Positions 23,369-32,628 are shown, counted from the first letter of the stretch. The stretch is 64,000 nucleotides of DNA from UBA1952 sp965246785 (GCA_965246785.1 CBDFFM010000005.1:186001-250000); one strand, 5' to 3'. Made by a program: numbers and translations. Notes: generated by a model not told the origin, from the letters alone.

Positions 23369-25735
23369 ATGCATCATTCTTTACCTCGCGCCCTGCGGAA
23401 ATCCATCGCTGCCGCTGCGCTGCTGCTGCCACTGCTTGCCAAAGGGCAGGCCGGACTAACAATCAGCGCCACCGGCACAGCCGTAGTTACTACATTCGGC
23501 ACCAGCAACCGCGTTATTGACAACGCAGTCACTATTACCGGATCTACAAGCATCACACAGGCTTCCGTCAGCATATCCTCCGGCTTTCAGAGCGGCGATG
23601 TGCTGAGCTATGATGCCGGCTCCCTGCCATCCGGCGTGACGGGCAGCTTTTCCAGTGTAACCGGCATACTCACCTTTGCCGGTTCGGCTACGCCTGCAAA
23701 TTATCAGACACTGCTGCGTACGGTTAACATCAGCCTTTCCAGCGCTTCAGCCTCTACGCGCACGGCTACGTTTACCCTCGGCAACCTCGGCTCTTATACC
23801 AATGGACATTATTACAAATTTGTCAGCGGGGCGGTATCCTGGACTGCCGCCAAGGCTGCTGCTGCGGCCGTTGGCAATCAATACTATGGCCTTACCGGCT
23901 ACCTCGCAACCATCACTTCATCCGGAGAAAACACCTTTATTAAGCAGACGCTTGCCGCGGATGGCTGGATTGGCGCCTCCGACAACTATTCTGAAATTAA
24001 CACCGCCACCGGCGCTACCACCTATGCCAATCAGACGGCAGCGGAAGGCAAATGGTATTGGGTGACCGGGCCGGAAGCAGGCACAAATTTTTCCAACGGC
24101 AATACCACGCCGGTACTCGTTTCGGGAAAGTATATGTATTGGAATTCCAGCGAACCGAATAATTCCGGCGGCTCTGAGGATTACGGTGAGATTTATTCCG
24201 GCGGCAGCACGCCGGGTGGCTGGAACGATCTGCCAACGTCCAGCACACTTGGCTATGTAGTAGAATACGGAGGCATGGCCGGCGACCCGACTGTGCAGCT
24301 CAGTGCCAGCCGCACGATCAATGTAAAAGCGACCTCCATTGAAGGCACCTACGTTTATAATGTCACGGCTTATCGCACGAAGGCTACGCCTGTAGTCGTA
24401 GATGGCAGCCTTACCATCGCGGCGATGAGCAGCATTACCAATGCGCGGGTAACGGTCGCAACTAATTTCAATGTGGGCGATACGCTCGGCTACACGGGAG
24501 CGCTGCCTTCCGGCGTTACCGCCGCCTACAACGGCCCTACCGGGGTGCTGAGCTTTACCGGCACGGCCACGGCAGCGCAATTTCAGGCCCTGCTGCGTAC
24601 CGTTACCTTCAAGACCTCGGTGATGCCAAACGTAAACCGCGAGGTTACCTTTTCCCTCGGCAGCCAGGTAGCTTACAGCAACGGCCATTTCTACCAATAC
24701 ATTACCTCCGCCGGTATCAGCTGGTCAAGTGCTAAGACGGCCGCCGCCGGTCAAACCTACCTGGGCCTGACCGGCTACCTGGCCACCATTACCACCAGCA
24801 GCGAGAATGCCTTTATCACACAAAAGCTCGCCAGCGACGGCTGGATCGGCGCTTCGGATGGCTATTCTGAAATCAATACGGCTACCGGCACCACTACATA
24901 TGTTGATCAAACTGCAGCAGAAGGAAAGTGGTATTGGGTGACAGGGCCGGAGGCGGGAACAAACTTTTCCACTGGTAATGGCACACCAACTGCAGTGTCA
25001 AGCCGGTATATGAATTGGAACAGCGGCGAGCCGAACAACTCTAGCGCCAACGAAAACTACGCACAGATATTCGCCACCAGCTCCGTCGGCAAATGGAATG
25101 ACCTCAGCGGCAGCTCGCAGGGCGGCTACGTAGTAGAGTTTGGCGGCCTCGCCAGCGACCCGGTAGTGTCGCTTAGCTCAACCTCTCTGATTACAATATC
25201 CACGCCGCTGCCGGTAGCAGGAATCGCGCTGGAAGCCTTGCCGGTAAAGGGCCAGGTAGCCCTGGACTGGAAGTCGCTCAATGAACAAAACGTGGCATAC
25301 TACGCCGTAGAGCGGTCTGAAGATGCACGCGCTTTCGGGAGTATTGGTACCGTTACGGCCTTTGGCTCCGGCAATCATACCTATCACTTTGTGGATGCCC
25401 TGCCACTTGATGGAGCAGCTTATTATCGCGTTAAGTCGGTAGATGACAACGGCGAGCGCTTTTATTCGTCGGTGAAGCAGGTGCGGATGGAGCAGACGGG
25501 AAATGCGCCGTCCGGTGTGGCGACTAACCCTGCCTGGCCATATGTGGAAGTTTCGCTCGCCGGCGGCGAGCCGGCTACATTCAGGTGCGTAGATGCAACC
25601 GGCCGAACAGTGCTGAACGGCAGCCTTCAAGGTGGGAAGAATAGGATTAATATCGGTGACTTGAAGCCGGGCACCTACTACCTGTCTGTTGACGACGGCG
25701 GACAGACAACTGTGACGCCTTTTACAAGAATCTGA
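23369..25735 (+). CDS. Secreted protein with two C-type-lectin-like domains and T9SS-type C-terminus
   Basis: 788 residues with a signal peptide (about 1-28). The body is a tandem duplication: a beta-sandwich module (GDVLSYDAGSLPSGVTGSFS, about 50-125) then a C-type-lectin-like domain (about 130-300), and the same pair again (about 305-590). Both lectin units share YWVTGPEAGTNFS, the EPNN motif seen in carbohydrate-binding lectins, and WNDL. A fibronectin-like segment (VALDWKSLNEQNVAYYAVER) and a short C-terminal domain (DLKPGTYYLSVDDGGQTTVT) resemble T9SS cargo. It is probably surface-exposed and may bind glycans. Monocistronic, with promoter box and terminator. Confidence 0.88.
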   Translation: MHHSLPRALRKSIAAAALLLPLLAKGQAGLTISATGTAVVTTFGTSNRVIDNAVTITGSTSITQASVSISSGFQSGDVLSYDAGSLPSGVTGSFSSVTGILTFAGSATPANYQTLLRTVNISLSSASASTRTATFTLGNLGSYTNGHYYKFVSGAVSWTAAKAAAAAVGNQYYGLTGYLATITSSGENTFIKQTLAADGWIGASDNYSEINTATGATTYANQTAAEGKWYWVTGPEAGTNFSNGNTTPVLVSGKYMYWNSSEPNNSGGSEDYGEIYSGGSTPGGWNDLPTSSTLGYVVEYGGMAGDPTVQLSASRTINVKATSIEGTYVYNVTAYRTKATPVVVDGSLTIAAMSSITNARVTVATNFNVGDTLGYTGALPSGVTAAYNGPTGVLSFTGTATAAQFQALLRTVTFKTSVMPNVNREVTFSLGSQVAYSNGHFYQYITSAGISWSSAKTAAAGQTYLGLTGYLATITTSSENAFITQKLASDGWIGASDGYSEINTATGTTTYVDQTAAEGKWYWVTGPEAGTNFSTGNGTPTAVSSRYMNWNSGEPNNSSANENYAQIFATSSVGKWNDLSGSSQGGYVVEFGGLASDPVVSLSSTSLITISTPLPVAGIALEALPVKGQVALDWKSLNEQNVAYYAVERSEDARAFGSIGTVTAFGSGNHTYHFVDALPLDGAAYYRVKSVDDNGERFYSSVKQVRMEQTGNAPSGVATNPAWPYVEVSLAGGEPATFRCVDATGRTVLNGSLQGGKNRINIGDLKPGTYYLSVDDGGQTTVTPFTRI

Positions 25736-25760
25736 TTTTGAGCATAATGGTTTGCTCAGA

Positions 25761-25793
25761 GCCGCGATGTGAAAGCATCGCGGCTTTTGTTTT
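25761..25793 (+). terminator. Rho-independent terminator after the lectin-like gene
   Basis: GCCGCGATG-tgaaag-CATCGCGGC followed by TTTTGTTTT, 25 bases after the stop. Confidence 0.85.
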
Positions 25794-25931
25794 CCGGGGG
25801 AAGGGCGCGGTAGCGAGCTGGTAGCCCACCAGCCCGCAGCTGTTTTGAGTAAACCGGGAACAAAATTAATATCGGTATTGAGCTATCCTTTTCCGGCCGG
25901 TTGCCCGTCTTGTCATCAAAATCATGACACC

Positions 25932-27068
25932 ATGAAGGCACGCCTTATCCTCTTTTTACTTTCCGTGGTTGCTATTAACGGCACTGCGCAGGAATTGCAA
26001 AGCACCCGCAAGACCGTCGTCTTTCATGAGGCAGGCTACTGGTGCGCAGAGGATTATCACGCTTGGCCGGTAGGGCTGTACGACACCCTGTGCCGCGTAC
26101 AAAATACGGCTGGCTTCCCGGCCTTTTATGTAGAGTACGATTGTTTCCCCCTTGCAATGCCAAATACCGACCTGATGTACACGCCTGCAAACAAGCTGGT
26201 GGGTAATACGGTGGGCCGCTGGCTGAATCGCCCGATTATGAGCGTGAACTTTAAAGGTGTGCTGATGGACCCGACCAGCTATGGCGATCCGGCGCTTGAC
26301 TTTAATCCTGTAACAAATAAGTGGCTCTACCGCCGTCCGGTGGACACCTTCTCTAAATACGTCCGCAGCGAAACGCTGACGCCGAATGTCACTGCGGTCG
26401 GGCTCAGCACGACTATGATGCCCGGCGACTCGCTCGTTATCAGTACACGGGTAAAGTTTCTGAGCGCTACCAGCCAGCAGTACAATGTCATCGTTTTTAT
26501 TCTGGAAGACAGTGCGCTGGGGATGACAAACAATGGCTCGGCTAATGCGATTCAGCCGCACCATTACATGCTTCGCTATGCGGGTTACGACAATGTATTC
26601 GGCTACGCGCACAACTCCGGCAATCCGGTCGCCGCCGGCAAAGAGTTCTTCACCACTTTCTCCAAAAAGATACCTGCCGCCTGGAATAAAAAGCATCTGA
26701 GCTACCTGATGCTAAGCTACCGCTACGACCCCGCTACGGACCACTACGACATTGACAATGCAACGAAAGGCGTGACGCCGACCGCAGTGGCTCCGGCAGC
26801 TGCTCTGAAGCTTGAGGCATCGGTGTTTCCAAATCCGGCGCACGACAAGCTTTATTTGAATTACAGCTTCCCGGCATCCGGCCAGATAACCAATATTGCG
26901 CTGACAGACTGCTCCGGCAGAAGCATTTGTACCCTATATAATGCGAGGGTGCGTGATGCGTCCGGTATCCTTTCATTGGCGCTTCCCCATCTGGCCAGCG
27001 GCGTTTACCTCCTTACGGTAAAGAATGAATTTGGCGCGCTTGCAAAGACGCTCACGATAACGGAATAA
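25932..27068 (+). CDS. Secreted T9SS type A sorting-domain protein of unknown function
   Basis: 378 residues from the ATG at 25932, which starts a clean signal peptide (KARLILFLLSVVAINGTAQ); the longer frame upstream has no such start. The middle has no recognisable catalytic motif; it contains YWCAEDYHAWPVGLYDTLCR and several aromatic-rich strands. The last ~80 residues match the T9SS type A sorting domain: EASVFPNPAHDKLYLNYSF, then LTDCSGRSICTL, and HLASGVYLLTVKNEFGAL with a KTLTI end. It should cross the outer membrane by T9SS and be anchored or released there. Confidence 0.85.
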   Translation: MKARLILFLLSVVAINGTAQELQSTRKTVVFHEAGYWCAEDYHAWPVGLYDTLCRVQNTAGFPAFYVEYDCFPLAMPNTDLMYTPANKLVGNTVGRWLNRPIMSVNFKGVLMDPTSYGDPALDFNPVTNKWLYRRPVDTFSKYVRSETLTPNVTAVGLSTTMMPGDSLVISTRVKFLSATSQQYNVIVFILEDSALGMTNNGSANAIQPHHYMLRYAGYDNVFGYAHNSGNPVAAGKEFFTTFSKKIPAAWNKKHLSYLMLSYRYDPATDHYDIDNATKGVTPTAVAPAAALKLEASVFPNPAHDKLYLNYSFPASGQITNIALTDCSGRSICTLYNARVRDASGILSLALPHLASGVYLLTVKNEFGALAKTLTITE

Positions 27069-27103
27069 GCTTAAAGGGCACAGTCTTTTGGGCCCGGCTA
27101 CTT

Positions 27104-29641
27104 ATGCCGACCCATTCCAAGCCGCAGCAAGGCCTCACCGGCCATGTCGTAGTAAAAGGCGCCCGCGAGCACAACCTTAAAAACGTCTCCCTCTCCATCC
27201 CGCGTGATGCCCTCGTCGTCTTCACCGGCGTATTCGGCTCCGGCAAATCCTCCCTCGCCTTCGGCACATTATACGCAGAAGCGCAAAGACGATATTTAGA
27301 GTCCGTCTCGCCTTATGCAAGAAGGCTCTTTCACCAGATGCCGGTGCCGGAAGTGGATGAGATAGACGGCCTGCCGCCCGCCGTTGCCCTGCAGCAGCAG
27401 CGCGGCTCGCCCACGACGCGCTCGTCCGTCGGCTCGGTCACTACGCTTTCCAACCTGCTGCGGATGCTTTACTCCCGCGCCGGCGATTACCCGAAGGGGC
27501 AGGGCATCATCTACGCCGAAGCTTTCTCGTCCAATACGCCCGAAGGCGCTTGCCCTGAGTGCCACGGTCTCGGCCGCGTGTATGAAGTGACGGAAGCCTC
27601 CATGGTGCACGACGATTCCTTGACTATCCGTGAGCGTGCCATTGCCTCCTGGCCCACCGCCTGGGGCGGGCAAAACCTGCGCGACATCCTCATCACCCTC
27701 GGCTATGATGTGGACAAGCCTTGGAGGGAATTGCCTAAAAAAGACCGCGACTGGATTCTCTTCACTGAAGAAACGCCCACCGTGCCTGTCTATCCCGGAT
27801 ACACGCATGCGCAGGTGAAGGCCGCCATTAAGCGGGGGGAGGAGCCGAACTATATGGGCACCTTTTCCGGCGCGCGGCGCAATGTGCTGCACACCTTCGC
27901 CAATACGCAAAGCGCGATGATGAAGAAGCGCGTCTCGCAGTTCATGATTAGCTCTGAATGTCCGACCTGCGGCGGCAAGCGCCTCAACCCGGCTTCCCTT
28001 TCCGTAAAATTTGCGGGGCTGGATATTGCCGATATGTCGGGCCTGCCTATGTCGCGGCTGCATGATATTGTGAAGCCATATGCGGATGGAAAAGTGGCAT
28101 CAACGGCAAAGGAATCTGCAGAGCATCCTGAAAAAATAATCGTTACGCAGCGCATTGCCGAAGACCTTGCCGCGCGGCTGAGCGTGCTCTTGGATTTGGG
28201 CCTCGGCTATCTTTCTTTAGAGCGCAGCACGCCCACGCTTTCGCCCGGCGAGTTGCAGCGGCTGCGGCTTGCTACGCAGGTGCGCTCCAATCTGTTTGGC
28301 GTAGTCTATGTGCTTGATGAACCTTCCGCCGGGCTGCATCCTGCTGATACGGAGGCGCTGCTTAAGGCGCTTGATAAGCTAAAGGCTTCCGGCAATTCCC
28401 TCTTTGTGGTAGAGCATGAGCTGGACGTCATTCGTGCTGCCGATTGGATTGTGGATGTAGGCCCCGCCGCCGGAGAGGGCGGGGGAGAAGTGCTCTACAG
28501 CGGCCCGCCGGAAGGGCTGAAGGAGGTCAAAGAATCCCGCACGCGGGCTTATCTTTTCAATGAAAGCCCCCTGCCCGCCCGCACACCGCGCGAGCCGCTC
28601 GGATGGCTTCGCCTCAGCGGCGTTACCCGCAATAATCTAAAGGGCATTGACGCAGCTTTTCCTTTGGGAATGCTTACGTCTGTAACCGGTGTGTCCGGCT
28701 CCGGGAAGAGCAGCCTTATCAGTCAGGCGCTGGTGGAATTGGTGGCGGATGCGCTTGGCCATGAGTTGCCTGTTGAGGATGCGTTGGAAGGCGATGGCCA
28801 GTCGGACCCAACTATTCAAACCCTTGGCGGTACCATTACCGAAGGCATGGAAAGCATTAAGCGCCTCGTGCGCGTTGACCAGAAGCCTATTGGCCGGACG
28901 CCGCGCTCTAACCTGGCTACCTACACCGGCCTCTTTGACAATGTGCGCAAGCTCTTTGCCGCTACTAAAGCTGCGAAGGCGCGGAAGTATGATGCGGGCC
29001 GCTTCTCTTTCAACGTGGCTAAAGGCCGCTGCGAAAAGTGCGAGGGCGAGGGCTTTGTGTGCGTGGAGCTGCTCTTCCTGCCCTCGGTGTATGCGCCCTG
29101 CCCGGTGTGCGGCGGCGCACGCTACAATGCAGCGACGCTGGAGATCAAATACCGCGACCGCAACATTGCCGAGGTGCTCCGCATGACGGTGAATGAGGCT
29201 GCGGAGTTCTTTGAAGAAGAGGCCTCCATCAGTCGGGCGCTGACTACGCTGCGGGAGGTGGGGCTGGGCTACATCCGCCTCGGGCAGCCGGCTACGGAGC
29301 TGTCTGGTGGGGAGGCGCAGCGTATCAAGCTGGCTACGGAGCTACAGCGCGCGGGCCGCGGGGCTACGCTCTACATCTTAGACGAGCCGACTACCGGCCT
29401 CCATCCATCCGACGTGGAGCGGCTGCTGGCGCAATTGGAAGGCCTCGTGGCGGCGGGCAATACGGTGATAGTGGTGGAGCACGATATGCACGTGGCGGCC
29501 TCCTCCGACTGGGTGATAGACATCGGCCCCGGCGCGGGCGATAGCGGCGGCCGCATCGTAGCGGCAGGGCGGCCGGAGGATGTGGCGAAGGTGAAGGGAA
29601 GCAGGACAGGGAGGTATTTAGGGGCTTATTTGGAAAGGTAG
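27104..29641 (+). CDS. UvrA-like excinuclease paralogue
   Basis: 845 residues against ~940 for housekeeping UvrA. Two ABC modules are visible. The first has Walker A GVFGSGKSS (phenylalanine where UvrA has serine), a zinc motif CPECHGLG and a degenerate signature LSPGELQRLRLATQ. The second has Walker A GVSGSGKSSL, the zinc finger CEKCEGEGF...CPVCGG, signature LSGGEAQRIKLATEL and Walker B LYILDEPTTGLH. The altered first signature and short length fit the UvrA2-type class, linked in other bacteria to tolerance of DNA-binding drugs; that role here is inference. No uvrB or uvrC is adjacent. TACTTATG spans the start codon, so the promoter is unclear. Confidence 0.88.
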   Translation: MPTHSKPQQGLTGHVVVKGAREHNLKNVSLSIPRDALVVFTGVFGSGKSSLAFGTLYAEAQRRYLESVSPYARRLFHQMPVPEVDEIDGLPPAVALQQQRGSPTTRSSVGSVTTLSNLLRMLYSRAGDYPKGQGIIYAEAFSSNTPEGACPECHGLGRVYEVTEASMVHDDSLTIRERAIASWPTAWGGQNLRDILITLGYDVDKPWRELPKKDRDWILFTEETPTVPVYPGYTHAQVKAAIKRGEEPNYMGTFSGARRNVLHTFANTQSAMMKKRVSQFMISSECPTCGGKRLNPASLSVKFAGLDIADMSGLPMSRLHDIVKPYADGKVASTAKESAEHPEKIIVTQRIAEDLAARLSVLLDLGLGYLSLERSTPTLSPGELQRLRLATQVRSNLFGVVYVLDEPSAGLHPADTEALLKALDKLKASGNSLFVVEHELDVIRAADWIVDVGPAAGEGGGEVLYSGPPEGLKEVKESRTRAYLFNESPLPARTPREPLGWLRLSGVTRNNLKGIDAAFPLGMLTSVTGVSGSGKSSLISQALVELVADALGHELPVEDALEGDGQSDPTIQTLGGTITEGMESIKRLVRVDQKPIGRTPRSNLATYTGLFDNVRKLFAATKAAKARKYDAGRFSFNVAKGRCEKCEGEGFVCVELLFLPSVYAPCPVCGGARYNAATLEIKYRDRNIAEVLRMTVNEAAEFFEEEASISRALTTLREVGLGYIRLGQPATELSGGEAQRIKLATELQRAGRGATLYILDEPTTGLHPSDVERLLAQLEGLVAAGNTVIVVEHDMHVAASSDWVIDIGPGAGDSGGRIVAAGRPEDVAKVKGSRTGRYLGAYLER

Positions 29642-29669
29642 GCGGAGGCTACATCACACCGGACTTAGG

Positions 29670-29951
29670 CTACTGGAGCCGAGAGGAACTGTTATCTGTA
29701 TATGGGTTGCCGGGCACCTGGCATTCGTCCTTAGGCAGTTGCCTTTTTCGCTTGATAAAAATGTAAACCCACAGAAATATAGACGGAAGGGTAAAAAGAA
29801 AAGCTAACAGAGTAAAAAAGGATTGGAAACCATACGCTTCGTTACCCATTTTCTGTCCTGAATATTGAACTAATCCGTCAACGCAAATGGCAATGAATAG
29901 TAAAGAAATTAAAGAAAGCACAGCAGCCAATATTATAAGTCCAATTTTCAT
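29670..29951 (-). CDS. Small two-helix membrane protein
   Basis: 93 residues with two hydrophobic segments, about 3-25 (GLIILAAVLSLISLLFIAIC) and 45-68 (FFTLLAFLFTLPSIFLWVYI). A basic stretch (KRKRQLPKDE) after the second puts the tail in the cytoplasm. The ATG at 29951 directly begins the first helix. More AT-rich than its neighbours and next to a repeat array, so it may be an accessory gene. No family recognised. Confidence 0.65.
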   Translation of the reverse strand: MKIGLIILAAVLSLISLLFIAICVDGLVQYSGQKMGNEAYGFQSFFTLLAFLFTLPSIFLWVYIFIKRKRQLPKDECQVPGNPYTDNSSSRLQ

Positions 29952-30009
29952 AGAGGCAAAGCTACCTCGCTTATTTTCCGATTCTTCGCGATGTTAGCGC
30001 AGCGCCTCC

Positions 30010-30178
30010 CTCCACTGGTTTAAGTCTTGCGAAGCAGACTTAAACACTCCACTGGTTTAAGTCTTGCGCAGCAGACTTAAATCCACAATAGCAGCAAGTC
30101 TCCGACTTGCATCACCATTGCAAGACACAGTCTTGCTTCCATTCATCATTGAAGTCTGCTGCGCAAGACTTCAACGAG
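30010..30178. repeat. Array of AAGTC/GACTT hairpins, copy R1
   Basis: At least five stem-loops in a row: TTTAAGTCT/AGACTTAAA twice, GCAAGTC/GACTTGC, GCAAGAC/GTCTTGC, TTGAAGTCT/AGACTTCAA. The segment 30049-30178 recurs as a direct repeat at about 30797-30915, roughly 90% alike by eye. Confidence 0.85.
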
Positions 30179-30182
30179 TAGA

Positions 30183-30755
30183 GATGAAGGCTACAATAAG
30201 ATTTTCAACGCTATCCTTTTTACGGTGCATAGCTGTGGCTTTCGCCTGCGTTGTGCTAAAGAATTTCAGGATTCAAGCAGCATACGCATCAAGAATATTG
30301 TCCGGCTTATCGGCGAAAGCAAATATTCTATTCACGACCTCTCCCGGGTTACGCTAAGCGCATTGGGCGAACTGCCGCGTTTTAATATGCCGCTGGAATT
30401 AGGTATTTGCATAGGAGCAATAGAATTTGGCGCAAAGCAGCAACGGGATAAAGAGTACTTGGTGTTAGAAAGCGAGCAGTTCCGCTTTAAGCAATTCATT
30501 TCTGATATTTCGGGGCAGGATATACGGGCACATCAGGGTTTTCCGGAAGAAGCCATCACCTGCGTTAGAAATTGGCTGGTAAAGAAAACAGATGAGACTA
30601 TTCCGAGTGCCGTGTTCATATATAATGACTACGAAGGCTTCCTGACTGCACTTCCCGATATGTGTGCTGGAAATAAATGGCATCCTGATAAACTCACTTT
30701 TGATGAATATGCCTCCCTAGTCATTGCTTGGCTGGCACTCGCTTCCACAACTTAG
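30183..30755 (+). pseudogene. 5'-truncated conserved gene (HSCGF...LPRFNMPLELG family)
   Basis: The open frame carries DEGYNKIFNAILFTVHSCGF, then LRCAKEFQDSSSIRIKNIVR, IGESKYSIHDLSR, LPRFNMPLELGICIGAIEFG and SGQDIRAH. I recognise this as a conserved family of about 180 residues in diverse bacteria, with no established function. Relatives begin with a short beta strand ending in a C/NPFD motif. Here that start is missing: the frame runs upstream into repeat R1 and reaches a TGA without an ATG. A GTG at 30225 could only restart past conserved residues. The break coincides with the R1 edge, so the repeat appears to have replaced the 5' end. The 3' end looks intact. Confidence 0.75.
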
Positions 30756-30771
30756 CCTACCCTCTATTGGT

Positions 30772-30934
30772 GCAAGATTGAGGCGCGACTACCCCCCACT
30801 GGTTTAAGTCTTGCGAAGCAGACTTAAACTCACAATAGAAGCAAGTCTCCGACTTGCATCACTATTGCAAGACACAGCCTTACCATCATTCATCATTGAA
30901 GTCTGCTTCCACGAGTGACGGGAACCACGCCTCA
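30772..30934. repeat. AAGTC/GACTT hairpin array, copy R2, with inverted outer ends
   Basis: Direct repeat of R1 (core 30797-30915). It is bounded by TTGAGGCGCG on the left and CACGCCTCA on the right, an imperfect inverted pair. The left end GCAAGATTGAGGCG also occurs inverted near 5775-5788. The right end covers the stop codon of the HTH gene (30932-30934). Confidence 0.8.
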
Positions 30935-31285
30935 CAACCGCCCCTTTCGCAGCAAATCCTCCAGCATTGACACCCGCAGCTTCAGCTCCGCGTTTTCCGC
31001 CGCCAGGCGGCTTTGCGCCTCGCTCTTATAATCTTCGGGCAGCTGCCCGGCGAGGTCGGCGAAGAAGTTGTGCTTCAGCGCGTGGCACATCTCCCAAAGG
31101 ATGGCCGTCTGCATAGACTTCCGCTTCATATGGGCATGCACCGTCGTGGTGCTGCGGTTGGTGCGGCGGCCCAGCTCGGCCTGATTCAGCCCGCGGGCTT
31201 TCAGGTAGCTTTTTAGGGTAACGCCGATATTGGGTGCGGCAACGTCGGGCGCCTGATGGTGGTACTTGGGCGTAGATGATATCAT
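30932..31285 (-). CDS. Small helix-turn-helix regulator with C-terminal coiled coil
   Basis: 117 residues. An HTH of the Cro/cI type lies at about 20-75 (LKSYLKARGLNQAELGRRTN, then RSTTTVHAHMKRKSMQ). A heptad-rich tail (LAAENAELKLRVSMLEDLLR) is probably for dimerisation. This design is common in Bacteroidota transcription factors near accessory genes. Its target is unknown; the adjacent minisatellite and divergent frame are candidates only by position. The stop codon falls in the inverted end of repeat R2. Confidence 0.8.
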   Translation of the reverse strand: MISSTPKYHHQAPDVAAPNIGVTLKSYLKARGLNQAELGRRTNRSTTTVHAHMKRKSMQTAILWEMCHALKHNFFADLAGQLPEDYKSEAQSRLAAENAELKLRVSMLEDLLRKGRL

Positions 31286-31320
31286 GGCAGTTTTTTAAAA
31301 GAAGCAGCTAAATTAGTCAA

Positions 31321-31509
31321 TAACGTGTATGGATACGTCTGTGACGTGTGCAGAGGCGTCCATGACGTGTGCAGAGGTGTCTATGACGTGTATAGAGGCG
31401 TCCATGACGTGTATAGAGACGTTATTAACTGCGATAGCCACGTCATTAACTGCGACAGCCACGTCTATAACGAAGGCAGCCACGTCAATGACTAAGATGG
31501 CCCCATTCG
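31321..31509. repeat. 21-bp tandem repeat, nine units
   Basis: Units of exactly 21 bp at 31321, 31342, 31363 and so on, consensus TGACGTGTrnAGAGGCGTCCA, drifting to TAACTGCGAnAGCCACGTC in later units. Both strands are open as heptads: plus ASMTCAE (ATG at 31329, to 31577, 82 codons) and minus VSIHVID (to a TAA at 31313). I cannot tell which strand, if either, is translated. The spacer-free periodicity excludes a CRISPR array. Confidence 0.9.
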
Positions 31510-31596
31510 CGCCGGCAGATGGCTGGCTGCCCAACCGGCCAAACGGAAAAAAAGCAGCCCCATGGACTGCTTTTTAAGATGCATGCTGAAGCCACC

Positions 31597-32628
31597 CTAC
31601 GAGGCCGCAACCTGAGCATCACGTATTTTTTGCTGCTGACTTGCAAAGTAGTCCTCCCGAAGCGTGTTGTTCGGGCCGTTCAGGGAAGAGGCGTGCGCAA
31701 TGGCATCGTCAAAGTAGCGGCGCGTATTGCTGCAAAACTCCGGGTCGTTGGTCATCATCATATTCAGCACGCATTGATCCACAAAGACGGTTTCCATCCC
31801 ATCTGCCTCAGTCAGGATGGTATTGTGGCCGGGATATAAAGGATTGTAACACAGCTGATAGGTTCCGGAATACTTGGTCGGAGCGGCGCCGGGGGCGAAT
31901 TTCCGGCCTGTTTCGGCCTGCGACTGCACCTGCGTGAGGAGCGCTGATACGGCGGCGTAAAGCCGGTCTGCCGTTGCCGCGTCCTTTATAATACCCTGGC
32001 GGCGGTAGCGGCTGATCTGTGCAAGCGTGCTGTTGATGGTCTCATCGCTCCATATTTCCGTGGTGGCTATTGCATTTGAGGCCTTTATGATGGCCGGACT
32101 CAGCTCTGCGAGCACCTCGCTAAGGTCGTGCTGCTCAAAAGCCGTTTCGGCATAGGCCGGGTGGTTCAGGATGCTGCGAATCCAGTAGAAGTATTTGAAA
32201 GCTGCAAGCTCGGGAAAGGCGAGATAGTGAGTGGGAAACAGATCTTTTGCTTCGTAATGAAAAGCCTGGCGCACGGAAGCGGCTACATTCTCAATGTGTT
32301 CCAGCAGGCCGCCGAGGTATTCTTTAAAGTTGAAGCCGCGTGCGCGCTGCCAGTTGCCATAGAATACGGCGCTGCGCGAGTCAATGTTTAGAATGGCGTC
32401 CAGCGAGATGCGGAAATGGGTAGAAAGCTTCTGCAATTCTGCGAAAGAAAGGGACTTCTCGCCCCGGATGCGGCGGTAAGCGCTGTCGGATGAGATGCGC
32501 AGGAGGTCGGCAATGGCGTCAGCCAGCGAACGGTTGGCCGGCATAACGGAACGGATGTGGTCAAACAATTCCTGCTGCAGGAGGTCCGATTGCATGGCCG
32601 GATGGTTCTTGGTAGAGACTGAGAACAT
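31597..32628 (-). CDS. Helix-turn-helix domain protein with long ligand-type C-terminal region
   Basis: 343 residues from the ATG at 32628; MQSDLLQQ 11 codons later is an alternative start. The N-terminus has a lambda-repressor-like HTH (LADAIADLLRISSDSAYRRI then RGEKSLSFAELQKLS). The remaining ~260 residues are mostly helical and without named motifs (HYLAFPELAAFKYFYWIRSI). I know similar AYRRIRGE proteins from Bacteroidota as unnamed HTH proteins. It is transcribed away from tyrS and toward the minisatellite. A perfect -7 box lies about 60 bases upstream. Confidence 0.82.
   Translation of the reverse strand: MFSVSTKNHPAMQSDLLQQELFDHIRSVMPANRSLADAIADLLRISSDSAYRRIRGEKSLSFAELQKLSTHFRISLDAILNIDSRSAVFYGNWQRARGFNFKEYLGGLLEHIENVAASVRQAFHYEAKDLFPTHYLAFPELAAFKYFYWIRSILNHPAYAETAFEQHDLSEVLAELSPAIIKASNAIATTEIWSDETINSTLAQISRYRRQGIIKDAATADRLYAAVSALLTQVQSQAETGRKFAPGAAPTKYSGTYQLCYNPLYPGHNTILTEADGMETVFVDQCVLNMMMTNDPEFCSNTRRYFDDAIAHASSLNGPNNTLREDYFASQQQKIRDAQVAAS

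Noticed and set aside
30064..30357. 97-codon plus-strand frame
   Set aside because: It begins in the hairpin array and runs out of frame through the conserved HSCGF region.
31321..31509. Possible CRISPR array
   Set aside because: Units are contiguous 21-mers without spacers, and no cas gene is near.
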